This document shows, piece after piece, positions 41,601 through 50,600 of a stretch of 64,000 bases of DNA. The position numbers and the translations under genes were made by a program. Location of the stretch: positions 383,930 to 447,929 of the forward strand of contig NW_019774336.1 of assembly GCF_001039355.2 (NCBI RefSeq), given 5' to 3'. Every line of letters starts with the position of its first letter. The stretch's first letter is position 1. Under the pieces are notes generated by a model, which saw only the letters and a program-made list of their open reading frames with translations, searched no databases and was not told the origin of the DNA. Source of the DNA: Lingula anatina (taxonomy: Eukaryota; Brachiopoda; Lingulata; Lingulida; Lingulidae).

Positions 41601-42378
41601 CCTCCTTCTGTCAATGAGTGGAATAGTGAAAAGGTAGTGATTATACGAGTACATTGGAAACAAGAGGAGGTCTGTTAATCTGTTAATGTGATTGCATTCA
41701 GCAACAGTCCTCGTGGAGTTAATGGGCACTAGCTAGTATGATAGATCCATTGTGAACGCACCCTTAGACACTGGCTGCTTTAAATGCACTTTACACTTAT
41801 TTGTTAAATTGATAAATTAGTGAGACACAGGAACTGTTCTGTGTGATTGATGAACAGATTTAAAAATGGGAGATGATATTCATGGTTTTAATCAAAACAT
41901 TTTGAATTATAGAAATTTGCTTACTTCCTTATTTTTACATAGGCTTGATGTTTTTGATGATACCACTGACTAGCTGGGTTCTTAAATCATTCTTATGGCA
42001 TAGAATGCATAATATGCCTTCTTCATTTTTAGATTTGTTTGTTGATATGAAGGGAAAATAATTTTGAAATTTAAAAAAATGGAAATATGTTCAAAAGACT
42101 ATAAGATAACATCCATTTACTCCTTATGAAGTGTAGAATAAATGATTGAATCAAATCAGGCTTTGTTGTCTCGGTATAAATTGTTACTATACTCAGGTTT
42201 GCATCTAAAATTTAGTCTGTTTTTTCAGACCTCAGATGTCACCACCTTACCCAAGCTGGTTCAAAAAGTGCCCAGTGTCCACTCTTACCTGCCACCACAT
42301 CCTTCACCTGACCACAACCGGACAGCAGTGGACAGTCTGCCACCAGTCAATTTAAAAGCAATGACAGCTCGCTCCTAA
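8354..42378 (+). CDS. Large WD-repeat protein, WDR97/WDR87-like
   Basis: About 50 exons joined by consistent splice phases give about 6.02 kb of coding sequence, near 2,000 residues. Exon 1 is 8354-8382 (MVHLRSSRH...), directly preceded by an in-frame TGA, which supports this start; the stop is the TAA at 42376-42378. Domain order: WD40 propeller (about residues 60-730; for example SKDGTVRVW, GTDQQIKIW, HHLKLWD), Lys/Asp/Glu-rich linker, HEAT/armadillo-like helices (about 1040-1270), then a Ser/Pro/Thr-rich disordered tail with a conserved-looking DNWRQFFERTSALD block and a C-terminal PPP-containing part. This architecture and the GYIPNSVVRRLIPGF block fit the WDR97/WDR87 family of axoneme/sperm-associated proteins; human WDR97 is shorter (about 1,620 residues). 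Assignment within the family is by memory of architecture. One junction (37690 to 38416) does not keep frame, so an exon is probably missing there. A poly(A) signal lies at 42872-42877. Confidence 0.7.
9766..9826. repeat. (ATT)n microsatellite
   Basis: About 60 bases of uninterrupted ATT/TTA trinucleotide repeat lie directly upstream of the acceptor of exon 5 of the WDR97-like gene at 9835, with only about 10 bases between. Length variation here could influence the polypyrimidine tract. Confidence 0.95.
16792..18991 (+). other. Intron 23 of the WDR97-like gene
   Basis: A 2.2-kb intron. It is mostly AT-rich with A- and T-runs. A GC-richer patch at about 17470-17600 has an open frame between an acceptor-like and a donor-like site, but its phase does not fit the flanking exons. 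Nothing else recognisable. Confidence 0.6.
19059..20814 (+). other. Intron 24 of the WDR97-like gene
   Basis: A 1.8-kb AT-rich intron without visible coding sequence or recognisable element. Confidence 0.6.
21805..24268 (+). other. Intron 26 of the WDR97-like gene
   Basis: A 2.5-kb intron. It carries the TTAA-flanked inverted-repeat element at 23226-23549; otherwise it is AT-rich and without coding signal. Confidence 0.6.
23226..23549. mobile_element. MITE-like element with 23-bp perfect terminal inverted repeats and TTAA ends
   Basis: TTAAAGGGATAATAACTC at 23226, extending to TTCGT, is the exact reverse complement of the end at 23527-23549 (23 of 23 bases). The element is 324 bp and has no transposase. 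Both ends carry TTAA, which is either a TTAA target duplication or part of the palindrome. The GGGATAATAACTC end resembles short motifs I associate with mollusc repeats. Superfamily unassigned. Confidence 0.75.
25263..26759 (+). other. Intron 29 of the WDR97-like gene
   Basis: A 1.5-kb intron. It holds a C-run/A-run tract at about 26246-26271 and three diverged copies of a roughly 45-bp tandem repeat at 26502-26640. No coding signal otherwise. Confidence 0.6.
26502..26640. repeat. About three diverged tandem copies of a 43-45 bp unit
   Basis: Units start at the CAATG of 26505, 26548 and 26593. Copies two and three share TGTCAAATTGCCAGTCAACA after a variable GT-rich core; copy one is more diverged. 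It lies in intron 29 of the WDR97-like gene, about 120 bp before the next exon. Confidence 0.75.
28931..28963 (+). other. Possible 33-nt micro-exon
   Basis: The acceptor catgaaag (ending at 28930) is followed by GAG CTG TAT AAA GTT GTC AAA and a further four codons, then a donor AAG|GTAATG at 28963. The exon is phase 0 on both sides, so it may be included or skipped without a frame change. It encodes ELYKVVKRLYK, helical and basic like its neighbours. The acceptor is weak, so inclusion is uncertain. Confidence 0.35.
29185..29274. repeat. (TTTA)n tract with T-run and G-run
   Basis: TTTA repeats are followed by TTATTATTATTTTA, a T-run and a G-rich run at about 29256-29271. Low-complexity sequence within the intron before exon 36 of the WDR97-like gene. 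Confidence 0.9.
31019..32942 (+). other. Intron 38 of the WDR97-like gene
   Basis: A 1.9-kb intron. An open stretch at 31965-32145 follows an acceptor-like cag, but it has no usable donor or matching phase, so it is not counted as an exon. The rest is AT-rich. Confidence 0.5.
33506..33714. mobile_element. MITE-like element, about 209 bp, flanked by TAA
   Basis: The left end (GACTGGGTTCCACAGATTTA) and the reverse complement of the right end (GAGACCATTCCCACAGATAT) form imperfect terminal inverted repeats of about 28 bp. TAA sits directly outside both ends (33503-33505 and 33715-33717), as expected for a 3-bp TWA target duplication of the PIF/Harbinger type. The interior is GC-richer than the intron and has no transposase frame. 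It lies about 20 bp after the donor of exon 40. Confidence 0.65.
34411..34566. repeat. Inverted repeat (hairpin element) with about 44-bp arms
   Basis: GGTGGCCTCCGTTAGAACAC at 34416 onward, continuing through CTAATAAATGACTAGCTC, is mirrored by the arm ending in GAGGCCACC at about 34562. The right arm carries an extra 8-base duplication of TGTTAGAA. The loop is A-rich. It may be a MITE, but no clean target duplication is visible. It begins 13 bases after the donor of exon 41. Confidence 0.75.
34621..34681. repeat. (TTA)n microsatellite
   Basis: About 20 uninterrupted TTA units in intron 41 of the WDR97-like gene. Confidence 0.95.
36524..36568. repeat. Poly-T tract of 45 bases
   Basis: A T homopolymer 33 bases downstream of the exon 42 donor. 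Length is likely unreliable in assembly. It could be the reverse-complement tail of a degraded retrocopy, but no body is recognisable. Confidence 0.95.
38633..38668. repeat. (TTA)n microsatellite
   Basis: About 12 TTA units starting 18 bases after the exon 46 donor of the WDR97-like gene. Confidence 0.9.
40004..42228 (+). other. Last intron of the WDR97-like gene
   Basis: A 2.2-kb intron. It holds short CACCTAACGC/CAACTAACAC-type repeats at about 40095-40145, one ambiguous base at 41499 and a 258-bp MITE at 41507-41764. No exon is recognised. Confidence 0.6.
41507..41764. mobile_element. MITE, 258 bp, with long imperfect inverted arms and TAGA flanks
   Basis: The left end AGGGTTCATTCACAGTGAAT pairs with the reverse complement of the right end, AGGGTGCGTTCACAATGGAT. 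Pairing continues through CTATNATACTAGCT and again further in (CACATTAACAGATT, CCTCCT), giving arms of about 105 bp. TAGA lies directly outside both ends (41503-41506 and 41765-41768), a likely 4-bp target duplication. It has no coding capacity. Confidence 0.8.
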
Positions 42379-42871
42379 ATTAGACCTAGCATATTAACCT
42401 TTCAAGTGATACTTCAGTTAGAACAGTTGGAGACTTAAGGTGATACATGTAGGAAAATGTGTCTTCTTGGTGTAACTTGCTAAGAGGGCATTTGGTTTTT
42501 GTATTTTATTTGAATTCCTGGAGTCGTAGCATGTATTCTCTATTGTTTATGTTTTGATTTAAATGTGATTGAACATTGAAACACACCTTTTGTATTAACT
42601 AGTGGACCAATTAAAATGAAATTTTGCTCAACTGTTATTTATACTATACAAACAATTGATACTTGCTCAATTTACTTAATGATTTCATAGAATGATATAG
42701 AACAGATGTAGATGTTAATGATGGTAAAGAAACAAACTGTACAACCTCTCTTGCACAGATATAGAATGCAAAGTTTTTCTTTACTGTTTCTGTTCCTGGA
42801 TGTTGTATAGATGGATTTAGTTCTAAGACACAGTGCAATGTTTTAAAAGTAATTTAGACATGGTATTCATG

Positions 42872-42877
42872 AATAAA
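42872..42877 (+). terminator. Poly(A) signal of the WDR97-like gene
   Basis: AATAAA about 495 bases downstream of the stop codon; the first canonical signal in a good position. Confidence 0.5.
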
Positions 42878-43169
42878 AAAAGCTTCGTCTTAGTGCAATT
42901 CAGTGTACCTTTAAAGATTTAAACCAAAGACCTGACATTTATTAACTACAATGATTTTTATATTTCTACCAAAAACTAGGACAGTTTGCCTCACAAAATT
43001 TTGTTTTCCCTTTTAATAATAAAAATATCAAATCAAATATCTTGTTGCTTTATGTTTTACATAACTTCAGCTTGGCTATCTGCCATTTCCCAAATTCTCT
43101 CTGCCCTCTCTCTCTCTCTAACTATTCATGCTCACAGTGAAGAACAAAATCAGACAAGACTTGGACTAA

Positions 43170-43427
43170 GGCTTCGTTCACATAGAATGTCTATTTTCTA
43201 AAAATCTATTTTCTATTCGCGCTATCTTATGATCACGGTCTGTGCCCTGAATATCCCACCGCGTAATTACTGGCAGTGCGAGCCAGTTACTTACAGTAAC
43301 TTATAGTAACTGGCTCGCGCTGCCAGTAATTACGCCGCGGGATATTCAGGGCACAGACCGTGATCATAAGACATACCGCGAATAGAAAATAGAATTTAGA
43401 AAATAGACATTGCATGTGAATGAAGCC
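43170..43427. mobile_element. Near-perfect foldback MITE, 258 bp, TAA target duplication (PIF/Harbinger-like)
   Basis: GGCTTCGTTCACAT at the left end pairs with ATGTGAATGAAGCC at the right end, and the complementarity continues almost to the centre. Examples are GATCACGGTCTGTGCCCTGA against its complement and CAGTTACT..AGTAACTG at the apex. Arms are about 125 bp with almost no loop. TAA flanks both ends (43167-43169 and 43428-43430), the TWA duplication typical of PIF/Harbinger elements. It has no transposase, and the core is much GC-richer than the surroundings. Confidence 0.88.
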
Positions 43428-43585
43428 TAAGTAGCAGTTTTTGAAGTCTTATCCATAAGCAACCAAGTATACTGAAGAGACCATTCCATTGCACTGACAC
43501 CGTTTAGTCCATTTTCAATCCAGGGTGGTATTTAATGTGAACACATCCTATAAAATGAGGAAGCATTGTAAATAGCAAAATACAC

Positions 43586-43591
43586 TTTATT
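43586..43591 (-). terminator. Poly(A) signal of the membrane-protein gene
   Basis: Minus-strand AATAAA followed by GTGTATTTTG, about 1.3 kb downstream of the stop at 44913. Confidence 0.4.
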
Positions 43592-44912
43592 GCCAATTTA
43601 AAAATAACCATTTGAGCAGAACATTAGCACCAGTTCTGGATTTCAATTAATACCAAAGCCCTATTTGCTTTATGTCAAAACTTATAACAAAAAATAGAAA
43701 AGGCACAATCAGACTGAATAACTTTTTTCTTTAAATATTGCCTTCAGATTTCTTTCAGAAAAAAAAAATTCAGCAACAAATAAGCTACCAGTATTTCATT
43801 TTCTTAAATAAAAAAATATACAGCAAAATAATATATCCAAGCTTAAATAGCAGTCCATGTCAGAAGTTCACATTTATTGGAATAATCTAGGCAAGCTGCT
43901 TGGCAACACAAAAGAAACCTCCAGCAGTACCAACCTGCTGGGTGAACCAACATTTCCTCTAGCTGATACACCAGGTGCTGTATTTACCTGAACAATTCAT
44001 GCTATTGTCTCACCCTACCTTTAGATTAATTAATCATATTAGGTCTACAGGTAAAGTCATTTATTATGCAAAAGATATATCTTCAGAGGCAAAGCTGTGA
44101 CCTTCTGCAGGTTCTTATTACATCAGGCTATAGCAAAGCTGATAAAATAAAGCTTGTGAAACAAGATAAAAGGCATCTAGTTTTTCAGAACAAACGTGGC
44201 TAGATTTGCCACTTCCCTCTTCCTCATTGCAGCTGCGAGAAAAAAAATCTGTTAAGTGCTGCATAATCTTACCGCATGAAGCTTCCTTTCTCTGCTATCA
44301 GATAAAATCTCCAATGGCATATGACTCATGCATGCATATATAGTGAGCAACAGAATGGAATGAACATGAAAAAAAATTATGCGTCAGATCAGGAACACTT
44401 GTAGTGTTGTAACAAATAACCATTTTTTTTACATAAATCCAAGCTAATCACAAGAATATTAATATAAAGAATAGGGACAATTTAGTTTCTTTAAATCTCC
44501 ATTAGTCATAAATATGGATTTCTTTGATCCTAAAATAAAATAATTATCATTTTAAAAAATATATTTTTTCATCCAGTGTTAAAAGATTTTGACTATTAGC
44601 AAAATGTATTAGCAAAGAACAAAAGTAATTACCTTAGGTTATTGACAAACTAAAATACCACTGGTGTAAATTACACAATTCTTAAACTGAAAATACAAAA
44701 ATTAATAAATGAACACAATCATTTTCTTTGTTCTTTGCTTTACTTGCTGTCACCAGAGTGCACCCATTCAAGAAATGAAGTGAAAAAAATAAAAGAGCAA
44801 TAATAGCGGTGCATTTTTTTTCAAACTTCAAATAGCAAACTAAATACTGTTTACAATGCATCATCTTATGCATAGCTTCTGAGAACAAACGAAGCACAGA
44901 ACACTTCTACAC

Positions 44913-47638
44913 CTAAAAAGCCGTAGTTGTCTCTTCGTAGCCATGTTTGGGGAGGGTGGCATACAAAATGTTATCATAATTTCCATTCTCAGTTCCATCT
45001 CTGTCCCATGTGCTGCCGTAAAAACCATTAGCAGGGAGATCATTATAGGCGTCTAATGTCAGTGGATGACTGTGACTTAAAGGCAGGACGCCTTCACTGT
45101 TGTCATGGTAACCATTCTTGCCTTTGTTTGGCTGATCAAAAGTCTTGCTCCTGGGAATGGCTTGCTGGTCCCTTGGATGCCATTTCCTGGGCAAGCTCAT
45201 GCTGTTCTGCTCATACTGGTCTACAAGCTGCCACACTGGTCGGCCTACTTCCATACTGGGCTCACAACCATTTGAACCATCGCCACTGACTGCTGGCCTT
45301 GATAACCACTGTGGCTTTGGACTCACTGGAGGCTTGAAACTTTGACTGCGAGGAATGGATACCCTAGGCTTTATATGTTTCTTTGGACGATGGCTTTGGA
45401 GTGTATAGTAGTTACTGTTGTTTGTATTCTCCTCACTTTCGGGGTTGTAATTGCTGCTGGTCTCATCATTATTGAAACTTGGATTAATGAAAACCATTTC
45501 GCTTTTTTTTGATAATGTATCACTGTCACTTTTACTGTTCTTTACAGCAGACATACTTTGTCCATTACAAATAGCACCATCTGAAATACTTTTAGGTGGG
45601 TCCCGACCTCCCAGATTATCATAGAGAGGTGCCTCCAAGAGCTCTAGCGGTGGGGGAGGGAGCTTACTTGCGTCAACTTCGTCTGTGTTATAATTGCTAT
45701 ATTCTGGGAGCTTTTCCTTTCCAGGTTGAATTAGGATGGGTGCCACAGGTTCGCTTTCTTCAGGAATAGAAGTAAATACTTCCTCATCCTCGATTTCTGG
45801 TTGGCCAGGAGGTGGCTCCACAGGTACTGTGGGGCGAACTCTGGGTTCACTGCAAGCGCTCCTCTCAGATAGCTGGCGGTACTTGCCACCCTCACTGATC
45901 TGAACCTACAAAAATCAAATAGGATATTCATTGTGGCGTTTCTTTTTTAAATAATCTAAAATAATTGTTTACTCTGAAAGCACGTTTTCCTTATCATTTA
46001 AAACAACCACATAATGGTAGAGTATAGTGTTTTATATTTTGGTTCCAGCACTTTCAATAGTGTGAACATCGAATTATTTTATCATCTGGCTAACAGCAGA
46101 AAAAGCTTTCATTACAGGTATATCTTTTCGGATCTCTAACAGAAAAATATTCCAGACATTTTGCTTCAAATTCCATTTCAACTTACTGGAAAGCTTTCAC
46201 TAGAGGTGCTCCTCTCTGAGAGAGCCTTGTACTTCATCCTGGGGCTGGCCTGCACATGAGGGGGGACCACACCCAAGGTGCCATCTGCAGGGAGCTATAA
46301 ACAACAAACAAAGCATGGTAACTACAGTGATCATTCAATATGACATTATCACCTTAGGTGCTTCTTCATTGAAATAAAGATATGAAATAAGTAGCAGAAA
46401 ACAAAGATCATAGGAAAAGGTTATGCCAAACAAATCTTTTAAAAGCCAGATGAAAAAGTGTCCCCTTTTGTTTCCACTATGACTCCAAAGTTCAAAATCT
46501 GATGGAAAACTTGTCAAACTTAATAGTTTAAACTGTTTTATCTGTGCTGTTCAGATCAAACTTAATAGTTTAAACTGTTTTATCTGTGCTGTTCAGAGAT
46601 GATTGAAAGAACAGTAAGAGGATTTGACAATGTCCATCCTGTCTATTAATATGACTATTAATAAGCACTATCAAGTAACAAGGGAATGAGTAATACAACT
46701 ATTGTCTTTATCTCAACCCTTACAGGGCAATCCTATCTGTAGGACTAACATGGCAAAATGGTTGGGAAATAATCTATATAGCATTTATAAAAGTATTCAT
46801 GTATTCTTCTCACTTCAACACTTCACACTAAAAATATTTATTGTTCGAAATAGCTCGGTTATGCCAGGATCAGTTTATGTTAACTGTTACTGAATTGGAA
46901 GATAGGAGTCGTGAGCTGACCGTGCCTGAGCGTTTGTTTTTTGGTTTTAACATATATATATTTAAAGTAACTGAATAAACTGATAATTACCATGGCATAA
47001 GGTGGGTTCTGCAAAAAACGCCATATTTTAAGGCAACACATTCACATGTCACTGTGTGTGTGTTTGTGTGTATAAGTGCGTACATGCACACACATGCTTG
47101 GGCACAGATATTTCCAGGTCAAGAATTTCTTGGCTAGGTATCTTCCTCATATAAAACAGGCTCCATAGAAACCTACTTAATGCATGAGGAGATGATAAAA
47201 TTCAGTGCAATTAAACTGTATGCCTGGGAGACTGAGAGATGGACAGACTGATAGGTGAGAGAGGGGAAAGATAATGACCCGCTGTCCAGGTGGTGAATGA
47301 AGGAGCTGAAGAGGTGAACTTTAGAGGATACATAAATAATAGAGGATGGACAGATTTTAGCTTTGATCTTTTAGGTCATTCAGTTTCGAGTAAAATTATA
47401 ATTGTATGGTCTGTGGTTACGGCCTGTGGTTACAGCTCACGAGCAAATTTCTCCAAGTTTGTACCATGAGCAATGAGTATTTCTCTCCATGGTCTTCAGT
47501 ATTTATATACAAAAGGGTGAACATGGCACCTGGAGTGCCCAATAATGTGTATCATCTTTTTATACCTAACATTTCTGTGCAATACATGTACACTTAGTTT
47601 TCATCATGTACACGGGCAGGTCATATGTCTTTTATTTG

Positions 47639-47684
<46 letters not shown>

Positions 47685-50600
47685 ATATATTTGTAAATAT
47701 ATGTGAGTGTGCACACATGCTAGTGTAACCTAATGACACCACAGAATAGTATGAAAAACAAGCCCCTCTCTCTAAAATTCTGACACAAATAAAACAGGTT
47801 CTTTAGACATTTTGACATTTACGGAACAAATACTAAAAATTAATGGAAAGGAAAGATAAACATCTGCTAAACTGAAGCACACCTGGCCATAAGGAGATGC
47901 CATGGACAACCTTCCATTTGCCAGACACTTATGCAGAGAATTCATATCATGCAAGTGTCAGAGTAGCATTTTTATGTTTAAAATTCCACTTTCTCAGATA
48001 AAATCCTGACCAGTCCAGACAACACTGATAGACAACAATAAGCGAAAGGCAAAATAAAAGTTACTGGCTTGAGGGTAACAGGAATCCATTCTTAATTATA
48101 TTCATGCTCAATTTGCAATTTGGCATCAACTCATTTTTCAACTGATCCTAGGATTTCAAACTGTGTGACAGCTAATTTGTCTCAGGACTTTCTGCATGTA
48201 TCCCATTTTAATTTGCTGGAGAAATTGCCAGATCAATCTTTATTTTTGAATAGTGCATTATCAGCTTCATTTAGCAGTGTTCCTGGGAGAGAAAAAAGTG
48301 GTAAAAGCTCAGAATTAGCTGCAGCTTTTAGATTTCCATCTGAATGCGAATCTGCTTAAAACCTACATTTTTTTCTTTTACACTAAATTAATCTCTCTTT
48401 TATGGATGAAAGCTCCAGATAAACTTGTTTTTAATTCCATGCATTGGTTTTCAGTAAATAAAAACTATATTGTCTTAAAAAGCAAGAAAAAAGGGTGCCC
48501 GTGACCTGGCCTGCTGGCCCTTAACCTTTCACTATTTCCAATTTGTGAAATGATTGGCAAATCAATCTCTATATTTCCGCACTGTAAATTATTGGCTTCA
48601 TTGAGCGCGACTCCCCAGAGGGTGCACATAAAGTCCTGCTGCTCTAAACACATATCCTAATCAATGACCAACTTGTCTACACTCAAACCCAATGGGAACA
48701 ATGTGGGAATTTTTTTTTATAAAAGAGTGCATGAGCTCTTTAATAAAGACTGAACTTATTTCACATACAGACAGTGACTCAATTTTGATCTTATTTGTCT
48801 TCTTCTGACATTTTTATAAAATATATGATACAGATGAGTAGAAATAAATAAATACAATTTCCGCACCGAAAAGCCAAATAAAGTCAGGAATGTTTTTTTT
48901 TCCTGAAATCAATTTTTTATTAATACCCTTGTTTATTTAATCAACTTTGAAATCAATTTCTTAATAATATCATAGTTTATTTAATCAACTTTTTATCCAT
49001 TGCCTAAGGTCATAAAATTAGAATGGTCTCTGCAGAAATTTGTTTTTGATCTATAGCCAAAATGTACGTATTGTTGTTTTATTGACTTACAGACTATATA
49101 ATTTGAAGATAGAAACCAAATCAAACAAGAATTTAGCCTCAAAATAGTCAATAATCAAAGCCCTTTCTTCCTTCACCAACAATGTCTTCTATTGCATGGA
49201 CATTAATTCGACGTAAGAGATTAATAGGCCCCTTCACCAGTCAGTTCAATATCCAAAACACACTTACACAACTATTAAGCCATATTTCTTGTGCAATCAA
49301 TATAAAGATCTCAAGTCCATTGGGATTTGATTTTTGACAGCAAAATTAATGTACAGTCTGTGTTGTTTCTGCATTAATCCTCATTAAACACTTTCTAGAA
49401 GCTGTAAATAACATTCAGGAGCTCTCCGAAATAAGTGAAGCTTGGAAAATTAACTTCAGTATAAGTGCCATAGTCCTGGACATGATACAAGCAGCCCACT
49501 TCTCTAGTGAAGATGTTTTACAATCATAAATGTTTTCTCTCCACTTGAAGCAGTTGCACCCCATGAAACAAGTGTACTTCCTACCAAGTTATCAGGAAAT
49601 TTAATTTGCTTATGTATTATGTGTGATGTAAACCACTTCATCACTTATTTATATAACCCTGATGCAGGTAGATTGTCAAAAAGTAACAAAAGATAACTAA
49701 ATTCATGTGCTATCATGTGATATCGCCACATGTGGTCAGACAGACATTGCACAAGAAGGGGAACTTCAGATTCCCCATGCACCCATTTCAATCAGCTTTA
49801 CCATCAAATGATTCATCTATGTGTCTTCTAGTGATGCCACACAGTACCCTCTTTGAGAACTGTCACCACCATTAGAAACACACTTCTGATTTATCATCAT
49901 TTTAATTTGATTTTTTATGATATAGTCTCATGAATTGAATTATCTATTGATAGCAGTATTACTTTTTTAATGGTTTGCCATTAACCACACAAATAATTCA
50001 GAAGATAAGCACATTAAGCTTCCCATTAGGGAACTCAAAATAACATGAAGATTAGCAAATTAGGCAGCTACATTGGTTGACTATGTTTGGACAGAGGTCT
50101 CTGTGGAATTTGTTCCTTGTTATGACATATTGGCCATGAAAAAATAACAAAAAAAAAGTTTGCGAGCTGCAGATATCAGTTACATGTAAAAAATCCAAGA
50201 CATCTCCTTTAGAGGTTTTTAAAAGATTATTTTGTATTTGACTAAAATTTAATGAGAAGGCTATTTCTGCATTTTTCTATCTCAAACTTGAGCCTAGGCC
50301 AGTCTGGAATTGAATTTTAAATCTTGAAATACTGTGATGCTGTGAAAAAATCTTCTAGAACTGTATTCAGGAACTTAATTACATACCAGTAAAAGCACCC
50401 ACTGAATCAAACTCTGAATTTTATTCAAATCTAAACAGTCCTCATTCCTCAATGAATTCAAGGAGCTTCTATCACTCAAACTAAACAACCAAAACTGATC
50501 TTATTTACCTGTCATAAAAAGCACTTGGTAGGTTCTAGTAGGATTATAAAAGGTAGTCATGATATTTAATTTTACATGCCACAGTGATAAATGTCACTCA

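Larger units (their letters stand above)
38416..42378 (+). other. C-terminal exons 46-50 of the WDR97-like gene
   Basis: Exons 38416-38615, 38981-39054, 39395-39613, 39835-40003 and 42229-42378. Exons 46-50 are mutually phase-compatible. Notable blocks are DNWRQFFERTSALDRKRIAE, QFVPGDAGVRLLHTI, TFGHSKYGILNMNWTTN, RWESPLPPPPGRRSRLGD, HYCEYYNLAKKKMHHF and the final SVHSYLPPHPSPDHNRTAV ending TARS*. The last intron (40004-42228) is 2.2 kb and contains a MITE. Confidence 0.75.
42379..44912. other. Tail-to-tail intergenic region with two 3' UTRs
   Basis: The plus-strand WDR97-like gene probably ends at the AATAAA at 42872-42877 (3' UTR about 0.5 kb). The minus-strand membrane-protein gene has AATAAA at 43591-43586, giving a 3' UTR of about 1.3 kb. 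Between the two signals lies a 258-bp foldback MITE. No gene is recognised in the interval. Confidence 0.55.

Noticed and set aside
45056-45345. Plus-strand open frames opposite the last exon of the membrane-protein gene
   Set aside because: They are antisense shadows of a long, well-supported coding exon.
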